DNA of 33,442 bases. Origin: ZLKRG08 sp046048895. GTDB lineage: Bacteria > Actinomycetota > Actinomycetes > Nanopelagicales > Nanopelagicaceae. The translations under genes and the position numbers were made by a program. The stretch is from assembly GCA_046048895.1 (NCBI GenBank), contig JBJOFF010000011.1:1-33442 (forward strand), in the 5' to 3' direction. Below, one piece after another: positions 24,804-33,106 of this stretch. The first letter of the stretch is position 1, and each line of letters begins with the position of its first letter. The notes beneath the pieces were generated by a model. That model was not told the DNA's origin, ran no database searches, and saw only the letters and a program-made list of their open reading frames with translations.

Positions 24804-25382
24804 TTATTTCACGTCGCTCTTATGGAAGTTTAGCCAAGAACGGCTTGCGGTTGGACCGCGCTGGCCCTGATATCTGCTGCCGTAAACCGCTGATCCGTAT
24901 GGATTCTGAGCCGGAGATGAGAGTTTGATTAGGCAGAGTTGGCCAATCTTCATACCTGGAAATAATTTAACTGGCAGGTTGGCAACGTTAGAGAGTTCTA
25001 AAGTGATGTGGCCAGAGAAACCTGGATCGATAAAACCTGCAGTGGAGTGAGTAAGTAAACCCAAGCGACCAAGTGAGGACTTACCTTCTAAGCGACCTGC
25101 GATGTCATCTGGCAGAGTCACAACTTCATAGGTTGAAGCTAAAACGAATTCGCCTGGGTGCAAGATAAAGTGCTCATCGTTTCCGACTTCGATTTCACGA
25201 GTTAGTTCGGACTGCTCTTTCGATGGATCGATAACTTCATACTTATGGTTTTCAAAGACGCGGAAGAATTTATCTAAACGCACATCAATTGAAGATGGCT
25301 GAATCATCTTTGGCTCGTATGGTTCGCAAGCTACGCGGCCTGCTTCGATTTGAGCAAGAATATCTTTATCACTTAAAAGCAC
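24804..25382 (-). CDS. dcd: dCTP deaminase (possibly bifunctional dCTP deaminase/dUTPase)
   Basis: A 192-residue enzyme of the dUTPase-like trimeric fold that deaminates dCTP, supplying dUTP/dUMP for thymidylate synthesis. SSLGRLGLLTHSTAGFIDPG (from residue 102) forms the nucleotide site, and the catalytic glutamate is E129 in SGHITLELSN. The wording of this region is close to the mycobacterial bifunctional enzyme that makes dUMP directly, so bifunctionality is possible. It starts with GTG at 25382, 23 bases after the metallophosphoesterase stop, without a clear ribosome-binding site. Confidence 0.93.
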   Translation of the reverse strand: MLLSDKDILAQIEAGRVACEPYEPKMIQPSSIDVRLDKFFRVFENHKYEVIDPSKEQSELTREIEVGNDEHFILHPGEFVLASTYEVVTLPDDIAGRLEGKSSLGRLGLLTHSTAGFIDPGFSGHITLELSNVANLPVKLFPGMKIGQLCLIKLSSPAQNPYGSAVYGSRYQGQRGPTASRSWLNFHKSDVK

Positions 25383-25405
25383 AGCGCGACCCTATCTAAT
25401 AATCT

Positions 25406-26962
25406 TTAAGATCTTTGGAAATCCTTGGCGCGTAACCAGACATTTTGATCTTCTGGACGCCCTTCGGCTAACGAGATATCTAATAACCCCTCTTGGCGCT
25501 GCCAATCATTTGCCGAGAGTTGGCGTGAGAAGCCAGCGAGCGCAATTGGATCTGCCAACTCAGATTCGCTGCCGTTAAATTCCAAAGGACCAGCATGGTC
25601 AACGATGGTGGTACCAATCAGAATCTCATCACCTTCGCGCGCAATTTCAATGACGCGTGATTGCTGCGGCCAATCAATATGACTTGCAGTACGGATATGC
25701 CAGAACGCATGGCTGCCATCTGGACGGGTAATTGGATTGATGTAATTCTGATGATTATGTCCGGCGACCCACAAAATAATATTTTGATAATTAAAAAGTA
25801 GCTCGGAAAATTCTTTACGTACCGCTGGTTCGGCAACGCCTTCAGGAACATAAGGATTAAAGAGTTTTTCCAGCGGATGATGAGAGCTCAAAATTACATA
25901 TTTATCGCGGGAATTATCTAGTAATTCCTTTAACCAATTAAATTGTTCGCGATCAATGCAACCTTGCCAGCCGCCGTAACCATTAACAGTATCCATCGCA
26001 ATAAAACGAATATCGTTGGCAAAGTCGCGATAGTAATAAGCCTTATTGGGATGCTCTGTAGTTAAACCGTGATCATGTCCGCAATCAGTATGTTGATTTA
26101 CCCATTCGGTTACATCCATAAATTTACGATTTGGATCTGCAGTAATGCTCTCGGTATAAAGTAAATCGATACTTGGATAATCAGCTGGTCCGATTTCGCC
26201 AAATTTTTCAATTAATTTTGTTAAATCTGCTTCGGGTCTTAAGCCGCTAAATTTCTGCGCACCAACTGTGGCCTTATTTAACTCTTCATTAGGCGCAGTA
26301 GTTCCTTGTAAAAGTGAATCATGATTTCCGTGGATTGCTAACCAATTATGTTTTAAACCTTTGGCCACAAATGGCGACACTGATGCTTTGGTGACTCCGG
26401 GAAAGGCAGGGAAGTCATACATTTTCTGTGGGCGATCCGCACCCGGAACATCTGGGTGGTAGTAATACTCATCTTGATTCTTTGCAGAGTGAAAACTTTC
26501 AAAGGTATCAGGATCACCAGAATTTGGTGCAACTGGTCCGCCATGTAAAACTGATTTGTACCAATTCAATTCATTTACTTGCGCGTTATCGGTGACATCG
26601 CCAGTAATAATTACGCCATCAACTGCTTTGCCAAGTAGTGGTCCATTCTCAATTTTATTTACCGATGTCACCATCGCCTCTAAAACTTGCACCGTTAAGA
26701 ATTCATGTGCGCGATAAGTTCCGATGTAATGCAAAATTGGTTGCATGGGATGTCCCGGATCTGCCATGCGGTCGATAAATTCCAAGCGAGTTGGCGCCTG
26801 TGCATCGCAGATATGTAGATCTGATAGATGAATAAGTGTCAGTAGCGCTTCGGCGCTCTTTGGGGCCTCGCCCACAGTGCTGCGCTCATCGATCTGTACG
26901 AGCTTCTTCCATTTGGTGCCAGGTTGGGCGACCCTGGAGATGCGCTTATTTACCTGGCTCAT
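25406..26962 (-). CDS. calcineurin-like metallophosphoesterase
   Basis: A 518-residue protein with all motifs of the two-metal phosphoesterase fold: HLSDLHICD (about residue 45), GDVTDN, GNHDSL, the HH pair in LSSHHPLE, and GHNHQNYI. The insert lengths and the sequence resemble the actinobacterial 'PPA1498' group of metallophosphoesterases; the substrate of that group is not known to me. No signal peptide or membrane helix is evident, although relatives may be exported. Divergent from the acyl-CoA dehydrogenase, with 55 bases between the starts; dcd follows on the same strand. Confidence 0.88.
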   Translation of the reverse strand: MSQVNKRISRVAQPGTKWKKLVQIDERSTVGEAPKSAEALLTLIHLSDLHICDAQAPTRLEFIDRMADPGHPMQPILHYIGTYRAHEFLTVQVLEAMVTSVNKIENGPLLGKAVDGVIITGDVTDNAQVNELNWYKSVLHGGPVAPNSGDPDTFESFHSAKNQDEYYYHPDVPGADRPQKMYDFPAFPGVTKASVSPFVAKGLKHNWLAIHGNHDSLLQGTTAPNEELNKATVGAQKFSGLRPEADLTKLIEKFGEIGPADYPSIDLLYTESITADPNRKFMDVTEWVNQHTDCGHDHGLTTEHPNKAYYYRDFANDIRFIAMDTVNGYGGWQGCIDREQFNWLKELLDNSRDKYVILSSHHPLEKLFNPYVPEGVAEPAVRKEFSELLFNYQNIILWVAGHNHQNYINPITRPDGSHAFWHIRTASHIDWPQQSRVIEIAREGDEILIGTTIVDHAGPLEFNGSESELADPIALAGFSRQLSANDWQRQEGLLDISLAEGRPEDQNVWLRAKDFQRS

Positions 26963-27017
26963 AGGCGTAGAGGCTACAACCCTTGAAAAAGTTACTGGTG
27001 AGTAGCATTCTTTGGCA

Positions 27018-28826
27018 ATGGGACATTACATAGCAAACCTCCGCGATATCCAGTTCTGCCTCTTTGATCTACTCGGTCGAGATCAAATTCTGGGCAAAGG
27101 GCTCTTCTCTGATATTGATAAAGATACTGCCAATGGCATGTTGGAAGAGATGAAGCGTTTATCTGAAAATGAAATCGCAGCCTCTTTCGTTGAAGCTGAC
27201 CGCTTGGGAGTCGATTTTGATCCTAAGACCGGTGAAGGAAAACTTCCGGAAATTTTTAAAAAATCTTATCGCGCATATATGGATGCCGAGTGGTGGCGTA
27301 TTGATGCACCAGCAGAGTTAGGTGGCACGGTAATTCCACGTTCACTTCGTTGGGCGATGGCAGAGATGATTCTGGGCGCTAACCCGGCATTACACATTTA
27401 TGTTGGTGCATCTTTTGCAAATGTTTGTTTCTCACTTGGCACCGAAGAACAGAAGAAGATTGCTAAGCAGATGCTTGATCATGGTTGGACTGCAACGATG
27501 GTGCTTACTGAACCTGATGCCGGTAGCGATGTTGGCGCTGGACGATCAAAGGCAGTTAAGCAAGCAGATGGAACTTGGCATTTAACTGGTACTAAACGAT
27601 TTATTACTTCGGGTGAAAATGATTTAAGTGAAAATATTATTCACTTTGTACTTGCACGTCCTGAAGGTGGCGCAGTTGGTACCAAGGGCCTTTCCTTATT
27701 TATTGTGCCGAAGTACAAATTCAATTGGGATACCGGTGAGATTGGCGAGCGCAACGGAATCTATGCAACTCGTTTAGAACATAAGATGGGTTTAAATATT
27801 TCCGCTACTGCAGAAATTAATATGGGCGAGAAGGAACCATGTGTTGGTTACTTGCTTGGCGATGTTCATGACGGAATTCGTCAGATGTTTAAGATTATTG
27901 AATATGCGCGCATGATGGTTGGTACTAAAGCGATTTCAACGCTATCTACTGGTTATTTAAATGCGCTTTCTTATGCAAAATCTCGCGTACAAGGCCCGGA
28001 TTTAACCAAGATGATGGATAAAGCTTCACCACGCGTAACCATTATCAATCATCCAGATGTACGTCGTTCGCTACTTACCCAGAAGGCATACGCAGAAGGT
28101 ATGCGCGCGCTAGTGCTTTACACCGCATCAATTCAAGATGCGATTATGTTAGAGAGCGATGAAGCAAAGCGTGAGCAACTTGAGAAGTTAAATGATCTGC
28201 TTTTACCAATCGTAAAAGGTTATGGCTCAGAGAAATCTTGGGTCTTACTTGGTACCGAAAGTTTGCAGACCTTTGGTGGTTCTGGCTTTACGCAAGATTG
28301 GCCGCTCGAACAATATGTACGCGATGCCAAGATTGATACATTGTATGAAGGCACCACTGCAATTCAAGGTTTAGATTTCTTCTTCCGCAAAATTGTCCGT
28401 GATAACGGTGCAACTTTGATGAACCTTGGCGCAGAGATTAAAGAGTTCTGCGAATCAGGTGGCGTAATGGCCGATGAAAAAGCAAAACTTTTAAAGGCGC
28501 TTGGTGATTTCCAAGGAATCATTACTACATTGGTGGGTCATGCAATGGCTTCACAATCTAACCCAACTGAAATTTATAAAGTTGGTTTAAATTCAACTCG
28601 CGCGCTCTTTGCAGCTGGTGATGTGGTAATTGGTTGGTTGCTACTTCGAATGGCAGAGATTTCAGATAGCAAAATGGTTGCTGGAAATATGGATGATTTC
28701 TACAAAGGAAAAATTGCCGCAGCGAAGCACTTTGTTAATGTGGTCTTGCCACATCTAACTGCAGAGCGAAAGATTGCAGAAGCAACTGATGGCTCCATCA
28801 TGGAGCTTCCAGAGAAAGCTTTCTAA
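27018..28826 (+). CDS. acyl-CoA dehydrogenase, long (about 600-residue) type
   Basis: A 602-residue FAD enzyme introducing a 2,3-double bond into an acyl-CoA. The N-terminal extension (YIANLRDIQFCLFDLLG) and the extra C-terminal domain place it in the 600-residue subfamily that includes DmdC-like enzymes. TMVLTEPDAGSDVG is the first family signature; LYEGTTAIQG contains the catalytic base E444, and FGGSGFTQDWPLEQYVRDAKI the second signature. I choose the ATG at 27018: TTGAAA (26983-26988) and CATTCT (27006-27011) fit a promoter giving a leaderless message; a TTG at 27012 is possible. The acyl substrate cannot be assigned; no other beta-oxidation gene is in the window. Confidence 0.92.
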   Translation: MGHYIANLRDIQFCLFDLLGRDQILGKGLFSDIDKDTANGMLEEMKRLSENEIAASFVEADRLGVDFDPKTGEGKLPEIFKKSYRAYMDAEWWRIDAPAELGGTVIPRSLRWAMAEMILGANPALHIYVGASFANVCFSLGTEEQKKIAKQMLDHGWTATMVLTEPDAGSDVGAGRSKAVKQADGTWHLTGTKRFITSGENDLSENIIHFVLARPEGGAVGTKGLSLFIVPKYKFNWDTGEIGERNGIYATRLEHKMGLNISATAEINMGEKEPCVGYLLGDVHDGIRQMFKIIEYARMMVGTKAISTLSTGYLNALSYAKSRVQGPDLTKMMDKASPRVTIINHPDVRRSLLTQKAYAEGMRALVLYTASIQDAIMLESDEAKREQLEKLNDLLLPIVKGYGSEKSWVLLGTESLQTFGGSGFTQDWPLEQYVRDAKIDTLYEGTTAIQGLDFFFRKIVRDNGATLMNLGAEIKEFCESGGVMADEKAKLLKALGDFQGIITTLVGHAMASQSNPTEIYKVGLNSTRALFAAGDVVIGWLLLRMAEISDSKMVAGNMDDFYKGKIAAAKHFVNVVLPHLTAERKIAEATDGSIMELPEKAF

Positions 28827-28845
28827 TTACCGCTAAACTCCTTGG

Positions 28846-29784
28846 GTGAGTAACCAACGAAAAGGAATCATCGCGCTCTTTATTGCTGCGCTCGCCTTTT
28901 CGATTAATGGCATCGTCTCGAAATTAGTTTTAGAGGCGGGGTTATCTCCTTGGCGCATGGCCGAAGTTCGATCTACCGGCGCTTTCGCGGCATTCTTTAT
29001 CTATCTGGCGCTCTTTAAACGAAGCGCGCTGCGCTTTGAACTAAAGGCGATGCCAGAGATGTTGGTCTACGGCATCATCGGATACGCCGGCGTGCAGGCC
29101 TTCTACTTTGTGGCGATCGTGCGGATGCCAGTTTCGGTAGGTCTAATTATCGAATTTACCGCGCCAATTTGGATCACGCTCTGGATTAGATATGTACGTA
29201 AACAATTTGTGCCACGCACTATGTGGCTGGCAATCGCCCTGGCATTTACCGGGTTACTTTTAATTGCGCAGATTTGGAAAGGTCTGATCTTCGATACCTG
29301 GGGCGTAATCGCAGCATTCTTGGATGCCTTCGCGTTAACTGCTTACTTCTTGCTCGGTGAGAAATGGGGCAAACGCGCAGCTACCGAAACTTTAATGATT
29401 TATGGTTTTGGAATTTCGATGCTCTTCTGGTGGGTTACTTTCCCGATTTGGACTTATCCAACTGAAATCTTTACTCAGCAGATTGATTTACGTGGCGCAC
29501 TTGCCGGCACAGTAACTAGCGGTTGGGTTCTGATTTTATTTGTAATCTTTGTCGGAACCATCATTCCTTACACTGGAAATTTGATTGGTATCAAAAAGAC
29601 CAGTGCATCATCCGCTTCAATTATCGGAATGTTAGAGCCGGTATTAGCTGGCGTATTTGCATGGATCTGGTTGAGTGAAACCTTTAACTTGATTCAACTA
29701 ATTGGCGCAGCGTTAGTAATTAGTGGAATTTATATTGCAACTAAAGCGCGTGCAATTACTACTCAGCAGATCGTGCCTGAGTAA
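28846..29784 (+). CDS. EamA/DMT-family transporter
   Basis: A 312-residue membrane protein with ten hydrophobic segments arranged as two EamA repeats (about 5-140 and 150-300), typical of drug/metabolite exporters such as RhtA or YdcZ-like amino-acid exporters. Substrate unknown. The start is a GTG at 28846 with no ribosome-binding site; a TAAACT a few bases upstream hints at a leaderless start. It follows the dehydrogenase by 19 bases. Its last 26 bases overlap the end of dnaB on the other strand. Confidence 0.9.
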   Translation: MSNQRKGIIALFIAALAFSINGIVSKLVLEAGLSPWRMAEVRSTGAFAAFFIYLALFKRSALRFELKAMPEMLVYGIIGYAGVQAFYFVAIVRMPVSVGLIIEFTAPIWITLWIRYVRKQFVPRTMWLAIALAFTGLLLIAQIWKGLIFDTWGVIAAFLDAFALTAYFLLGEKWGKRAATETLMIYGFGISMLFWWVTFPIWTYPTEIFTQQIDLRGALAGTVTSGWVLILFVIFVGTIIPYTGNLIGIKKTSASSASIIGMLEPVLAGVFAWIWLSETFNLIQLIGAALVISGIYIATKARAITTQQIVPE

Positions 29785-31174
29785 AGTCCGCATTGCCCAT
29801 CGCAGCTGGCATATCCACAAATCTTGAGAAGTGAAGTTGCGCTGAGACTGTTAAATCGCGAGTTGGTCCGTTACGGTGCTTAACTACAAATAAATCTGCT
29901 TCGCCAGAACGATTCTGTTTGTCATATAAATCTTCGCGATGTAACAAGATCACCATGTCAGCATCCTGTTCGATAGAACCAGATTCACGTAGATCAGAGA
30001 GCATCGGCTTTTTATCTGCGCGCTGTTCGGGGCCACGGTTTAGCTGTGAGATTGCGATAACTGGAATATCTAGCTCTTTGGCCATCAACTTTAGGTGGCG
30101 TGAGAATTCAGAGACCTCTTGTTGGCGATTTTCAACGCGCTTACCTGATGACATCAACTGCAGGTAATCAATCACAATAAGTTTTAGATCATGGCGCTGC
30201 TTTAAGCGACGCGCTTTCGCGCGAATTTCCATCATAGATAGATTTGGAGAGTCATCGATAAATAGCGGCGCATCGCTAATTTCTCCCATACGTCGCGCAA
30301 GTCGCGCCCATTCATCGTCAGATAGCGCACCGCTACGTACGCTATTTAAAGCTACGCGTGCTTCGGCAGACAACATACGCATAGTGATTTCAGAGCGCGA
30401 CATTTCTAAAGAAAAGATGACGGAAGTTTTCTTTTCGTGAATTGCAGCGTTACGAACAATATCTAGCGCAAGTGTTGATTTACCAACTGCCGGACGTGCC
30501 GCGATAACAATCATGTTGCCGGGATGAAATCCATTTGTTAATTTATCTAAATCGCGGAAACCTGTTAAGACGCCCTCTGGTCCAACGCCTTTTGAGATTC
30601 GCTCCATCTCATCAAAAGTCTGTTCGAGCAGTTCATTTAAAATTACATAATCTTCTGATGCGCGGCGTTCGGTCACTTGATAAACCTCAGCCTGCGCTTG
30701 ATCAACTGCTTCGTCGATTTCACCTTCTGGTGAATATCCAAGTTGGACAATTTTGGTTCCGGCTTCGACAAGTCGACGTGCAATCGCGCGTTCGCGCACA
30801 ATCTTTGCGTAGTAACTTGCATTCGCTGCAGTTGGTACCGAGCTAATTAAAGTATGTAAATATGGTGCGCCACCTGCGCGTGCAATATCCCCGCGTTTAG
30901 TTAATTCGGCAGAGACGGTAATTGCATCTGCAGGTTCGCCGCGACCATAGAGATCGATAATTGCATCGAAGATAAGTTCATGTGCAGGGCGATAGAAATC
31001 GCGTGACTTTAAAATTTCTACAACATCAGAGATTGCATCTTTAGATAAAAGCATGCCGCCAAGTGCAGATTGTTCGGCGATTAAATCTTGCGGCGGGGTA
31101 CGTTCGAGTTCTGGGTTGCCCCCACGTAGTTCTGCAATGCTCACGGGGAGAAACATCCCAGCAAGGTGCGACAT
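29759..31174 (-). CDS. dnaB: replicative DNA helicase DnaB
   Basis: A 471-residue hexameric helicase that unwinds DNA at the replication fork. The N-terminal domain has PPQDLIAEQSALGGMLLSKD and DLYGRGEPADAITVSAEL; the RecA-like domain has the Walker A AARPAVGKSTLALD (lysine K232), Walker B LIVIDYLQLM, and LSDLRESGSIEQDADMV. No intein interrupts it. The start is uncertain: ATG at 31174 or 31156, or GTG at 31144 (SIAELRGG...), none with a strong ribosome-binding site. A group of DnaA-box-like sites lies just upstream. Confidence 0.96.
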   Translation of the reverse strand: MSHLAGMFLPVSIAELRGGNPELERTPPQDLIAEQSALGGMLLSKDAISDVVEILKSRDFYRPAHELIFDAIIDLYGRGEPADAITVSAELTKRGDIARAGGAPYLHTLISSVPTAANASYYAKIVRERAIARRLVEAGTKIVQLGYSPEGEIDEAVDQAQAEVYQVTERRASEDYVILNELLEQTFDEMERISKGVGPEGVLTGFRDLDKLTNGFHPGNMIVIAARPAVGKSTLALDIVRNAAIHEKKTSVIFSLEMSRSEITMRMLSAEARVALNSVRSGALSDDEWARLARRMGEISDAPLFIDDSPNLSMMEIRAKARRLKQRHDLKLIVIDYLQLMSSGKRVENRQQEVSEFSRHLKLMAKELDIPVIAISQLNRGPEQRADKKPMLSDLRESGSIEQDADMVILLHREDLYDKQNRSGEADLFVVKHRNGPTRDLTVSAQLHFSRFVDMPAAMGNADFTQARSAE

Positions 31175-31221
31175 TGACGAACGGCTATGTGTGCAAAGCT
31201 GTGCGTAAACCCCGCTTCACC

Positions 31222-31317
31222 TGTGGAGAAGGCTGTGGATGCTTGTGGATGAGCGGTGGATAACTTCGAGGATTTTCCGATTTCACGCTTAAAAAGAGGG
31301 CCTTTCCCTGTGGATTG
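31222..31317 (-). promoter_or_regulatory. cluster of DnaA-box-like sites upstream of dnaB
   Basis: On the plus strand five sites share TGTGGA or GGTGGA: TGTGGAGAA (31222-31230), TGTGGATGC (31234-31242), TGTGGATGA (31244-31252), GGTGGATAA (31255-31263) and TGTGGATTG (31309-31317). Read on the minus strand these are variants of the DnaA box TTATCCACA, each with one or two mismatches. The first four follow one another every 10-12 bases in the same orientation. A TTTACG about 15 bases further on toward dnaB could be the -35 of its promoter. DnaA binding is inferred. Confidence 0.55.
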
Positions 31318-31343
31318 AGGTTTTTCTGAGGTTATCAAATAAT
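31315..31343 (+). promoter_or_regulatory. candidate promoter of the aldolase gene
   Basis: TTGAGG (31315-31320) and AATAAT (31338-31343) are separated by 17 bases and lie 37 bases ahead of the aldolase ATG. A GGAAGG (31360-31365) further on is a distant ribosome-binding site. The -10 region lies in the first copy of a direct repeat, TTATCAAATAATGA (31332-31345), whose second copy (31370-31383, 13 of 14 bases) covers the start codon. Confidence 0.4.
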
Positions 31344-31379
31344 GAGATATCAGAGAATTGGAAGGCGTATTATCAAATT

Positions 31380-32270
31380 ATGAATAGCGAGATGTTAGCC
31401 AAAATGGAGAACGCGCTGGGATTTATCGCCGCGCTTGATCAAAGCGGTGGTTCAACTCCAAAGGCGTTAAAGCTCTACGGAATCGAAGAGAGTGAATATA
31501 AAGATGAGGCATCAATGTTTGATTTGGTGCATCAGATGCGTACTCGAATTATTAAGAGTCCAACCTTTACCTCTGATCGCATTCTCGCCGTAATTCTCTT
31601 TGAAATGACTATGAATCGCCAGATTGATGGCATGGGGGCCGCGGAATATCTATGGCAAGAAAAGGGAATAGTTCCGATTCTTAAAGTTGATAATGGTTTA
31701 TTACCTGAAGCAGATGGCGTGCAGTTAATGAAACCAATTCCAGAACTTGGCGCTCGCATTGCAGCTGCAACTAAACATGGCGTATTTGGTACCAAGATGC
31801 GATCAGTTATTAAATCTGCAAACGAAACTGGAATCGCAGCAAATGTTAAACAGCAATTTGAATTCGCTAAAGAGATTTTGGCTGGAGGTTTAGTTCCGAT
31901 TATCGAACCGGAAGTTGATATTAAATCAACAACCAAAGCAGAGTGCGAAGATATTTTAAAGCGCGAAATTCTCAAAGCGCTGGAAACTATTAATGACCGA
32001 GTAATCTTTAAATTAACTATTCCTACCAAAGTTAATTTCTACGAAGAGTTAACTAAACATCCGAAAGTTATTCGCGTAGTTGCGCTCTCTGGTGGTTATT
32101 CCAGACATGATGCCAACGAACTACTCGCAAAACATCGCGGGCTAATTGCATCCTTCTCTCGCGCACTAACTGAAGGTTTATCTGTTAAGCAGAGCGATGC
32201 AGAATTTGATGCGGTGCTGGATGGCGCGATTCAATCGATTTATCAGGCATCGGTCCATAAAGTTAATTAA
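31380..32270 (+). CDS. class I fructose-bisphosphate aldolase
   Basis: A 296-residue Schiff-base aldolase of the small bacterial class I type (the FdaB-like proteins of staphylococci have this same length). It splits fructose 1,6-bisphosphate into dihydroxyacetone phosphate and glyceraldehyde 3-phosphate. ALDQSGGSTPKAL near the N-terminus holds the substrate-binding aspartate and lysine; K211 in VIFKLTIP is the expected Schiff-base lysine, and ALSGGYSR the phosphate-binding region. It needs no metal, unlike the class II enzyme common in actinobacteria. It reads away from dnaB. Confidence 0.93.
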   Translation: MNSEMLAKMENALGFIAALDQSGGSTPKALKLYGIEESEYKDEASMFDLVHQMRTRIIKSPTFTSDRILAVILFEMTMNRQIDGMGAAEYLWQEKGIVPILKVDNGLLPEADGVQLMKPIPELGARIAAATKHGVFGTKMRSVIKSANETGIAANVKQQFEFAKEILAGGLVPIIEPEVDIKSTTKAECEDILKREILKALETINDRVIFKLTIPTKVNFYEELTKHPKVIRVVALSGGYSRHDANELLAKHRGLIASFSRALTEGLSVKQSDAEFDAVLDGAIQSIYQASVHKVN

Positions 32271-32294
32271 TTTGCTCAAATTCGCGCGTATAGA

Positions 32295-32323
32295 GTGACT
32301 TATTTGGGTGAAATCTCTAATCT
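32295..32323 (+). promoter_or_regulatory. candidate promoter for a leaderless histone-like gene
   Basis: GTGACT (32295-32300) and TAATCT (32318-32323) with a 17-base spacer put the expected transcription start at or next to the ATG at 32330. No ribosome-binding site is present, in line with a leaderless message. Confidence 0.4.
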
Positions 32324-32329
32324 ACTCCC

Positions 32330-32536
32330 ATGTCTACGCGGGTAATTAAGATCGAAATCGAGATCCCAGAAGTTCCGACCCGCATTACTGACCGCAAAAC
32401 CGTAAAGAAGTCAGCGAAGAAAGCGGCAAAGAAGAAGACTGCTAAGAAAGCTGCGCCTAAAAAGAAAGCAGCAGTAAAGAAAAAAGTTGTTAAGAAAGCT
32501 GCTAAAAAAGTGGCAAAGAAAAAGGCTCGCCGATAG
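32330..32536 (+). CDS. lysine/alanine-rich histone-H1-like small protein
   Basis: A 68-residue protein in two parts: a short N-terminal segment with alternating hydrophobic and acidic residues (IKIEIEIPEVP) and a tail from about residue 22 made almost only of lysine and alanine with KKAAKK-type repeats, ending in ARR. The tail resembles histone H1 C-termini and the tails of actinobacterial nucleoid proteins, so binding to DNA or RNA is likely. It lacks an HU fold. The low-complexity tail means that similarity searches may mislead. It is flanked by the aldolase and the toxin-antitoxin pair on the same strand. Confidence 0.75.
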   Translation: MSTRVIKIEIEIPEVPTRITDRKTVKKSAKKAAKKKTAKKAAPKKKAAVKKKVVKKAAKKVAKKKARR

Positions 32537-32568
32537 TCGAGCAAATATTTCACAGTATTTCTAATATC

Positions 32569-32595
32569 TGTACATTTCAATTTTATAAATGTACA
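32569..32595 (+). promoter_or_regulatory. operator/promoter of the toxin-antitoxin operon
   Basis: TGTACATTT (32569-32577) and AAATGTACA (32587-32595) form a perfect nine-base inverted repeat with nine bases between. A -10-like TATAAA (32584-32589) lies in it, and the antitoxin ATG at 32604 follows nine bases after the repeat. This fits autoregulation by the antitoxin or toxin-antitoxin complex. Confidence 0.7.
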
Positions 32596-32603
32596 ATTTG
32601 CGC

Positions 32604-32849
32604 ATGACCGATATTTCAATCACGGATGCGCGCGCAGATTTAGCGGCGGTAATTAAGCGCGCCAAGAAGAAGCCCGTCAGAATTACACATCACGGCAAGC
32701 CTCAAGCTGTGATTCTAGATCCATCCCTATATGAACAGATGATTGATGCACTTGAGGAGCTCGAAGATATTGAAGCGGTTGATGCTTACAAAAGAGATTC
32801 CAGCGGGTCAGTTACGTTAGAACAATTAAAACGTGAACTTGGCTTTTAA
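32604..32849 (+). CDS. Phd/YefM-family antitoxin
   Basis: An 81-residue antitoxin. The N-terminal DNA-binding fold shows SITDARADLAAVIKRAKKKP and VRITHHGKPQAVILDPSLYEQM, the hallmark of Phd/YefM proteins; the acidic C-terminal part (residues 45-81) would wrap the toxin. I choose the ATG at 32604; one at 32589 lies in the operator palindrome and would add five residues. The toxin starts two bases after its stop. Confidence 0.88.
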   Translation: MTDISITDARADLAAVIKRAKKKPVRITHHGKPQAVILDPSLYEQMIDALEELEDIEAVDAYKRDSSGSVTLEQLKRELGF

Positions 32850-32851
32850 AT

Positions 32852-33106
32852 ATGCCCTTTGAAGTCATAATCAGTAAAGAGGCTTTTAAAGAAATTAAGG
32901 CGCAGCCTGAGAAAATTCAAGCAAAAATTTACGATGCTATTTTTCTATTAAGTGGTAATCCATATCCAACAACGTCAAAGAAGTTACAGAAAGTTGATGC
33001 ATACCGACTTAGGGTTGGTGATTATCGAATTATTTATGTAATTGAGAAGAAAATTCTGCGAATTGTGGTGGTGCGCGTTAATCATCGAAAAGATGTTTAC
33101 AAATAA
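32852..33106 (+). CDS. RelE/ParE-superfamily toxin
   Basis: An 84-residue toxin with the RelE fold: an N-terminal helix pair (KEAFKEIKAQPEKIQAKI), then the beta-sheet core with YRLRVGDYRIIYVI and the closing VVVRVNHRKDVY. The arginines and C-terminal His/Tyr fit an mRNA interferase of the RelE type that cuts messages on the ribosome, though a ParE-like gyrase poison cannot be excluded on sequence alone. It is directly downstream of the Phd/YefM antitoxin and ends at a strong terminator. Confidence 0.9.
   Translation: MPFEVIISKEAFKEIKAQPEKIQAKIYDAIFLLSGNPYPTTSKKLQKVDAYRLRVGDYRIIYVIEKKILRIVVVRVNHRKDVYK

Noticed and set aside
31141..31338. 65-codon minus-strand frame over the DnaA-box region
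   Set aside because: It overlaps the dnaB start in another frame and has no ribosome-binding site; the repeats explain the region better.
31175..31379. Chromosome origin (oriC)
   Set aside because: DnaA-like boxes are present, but no dnaA or dnaN gene and no long AT-rich unwinding tract is seen; kept as a DnaA-site cluster only.
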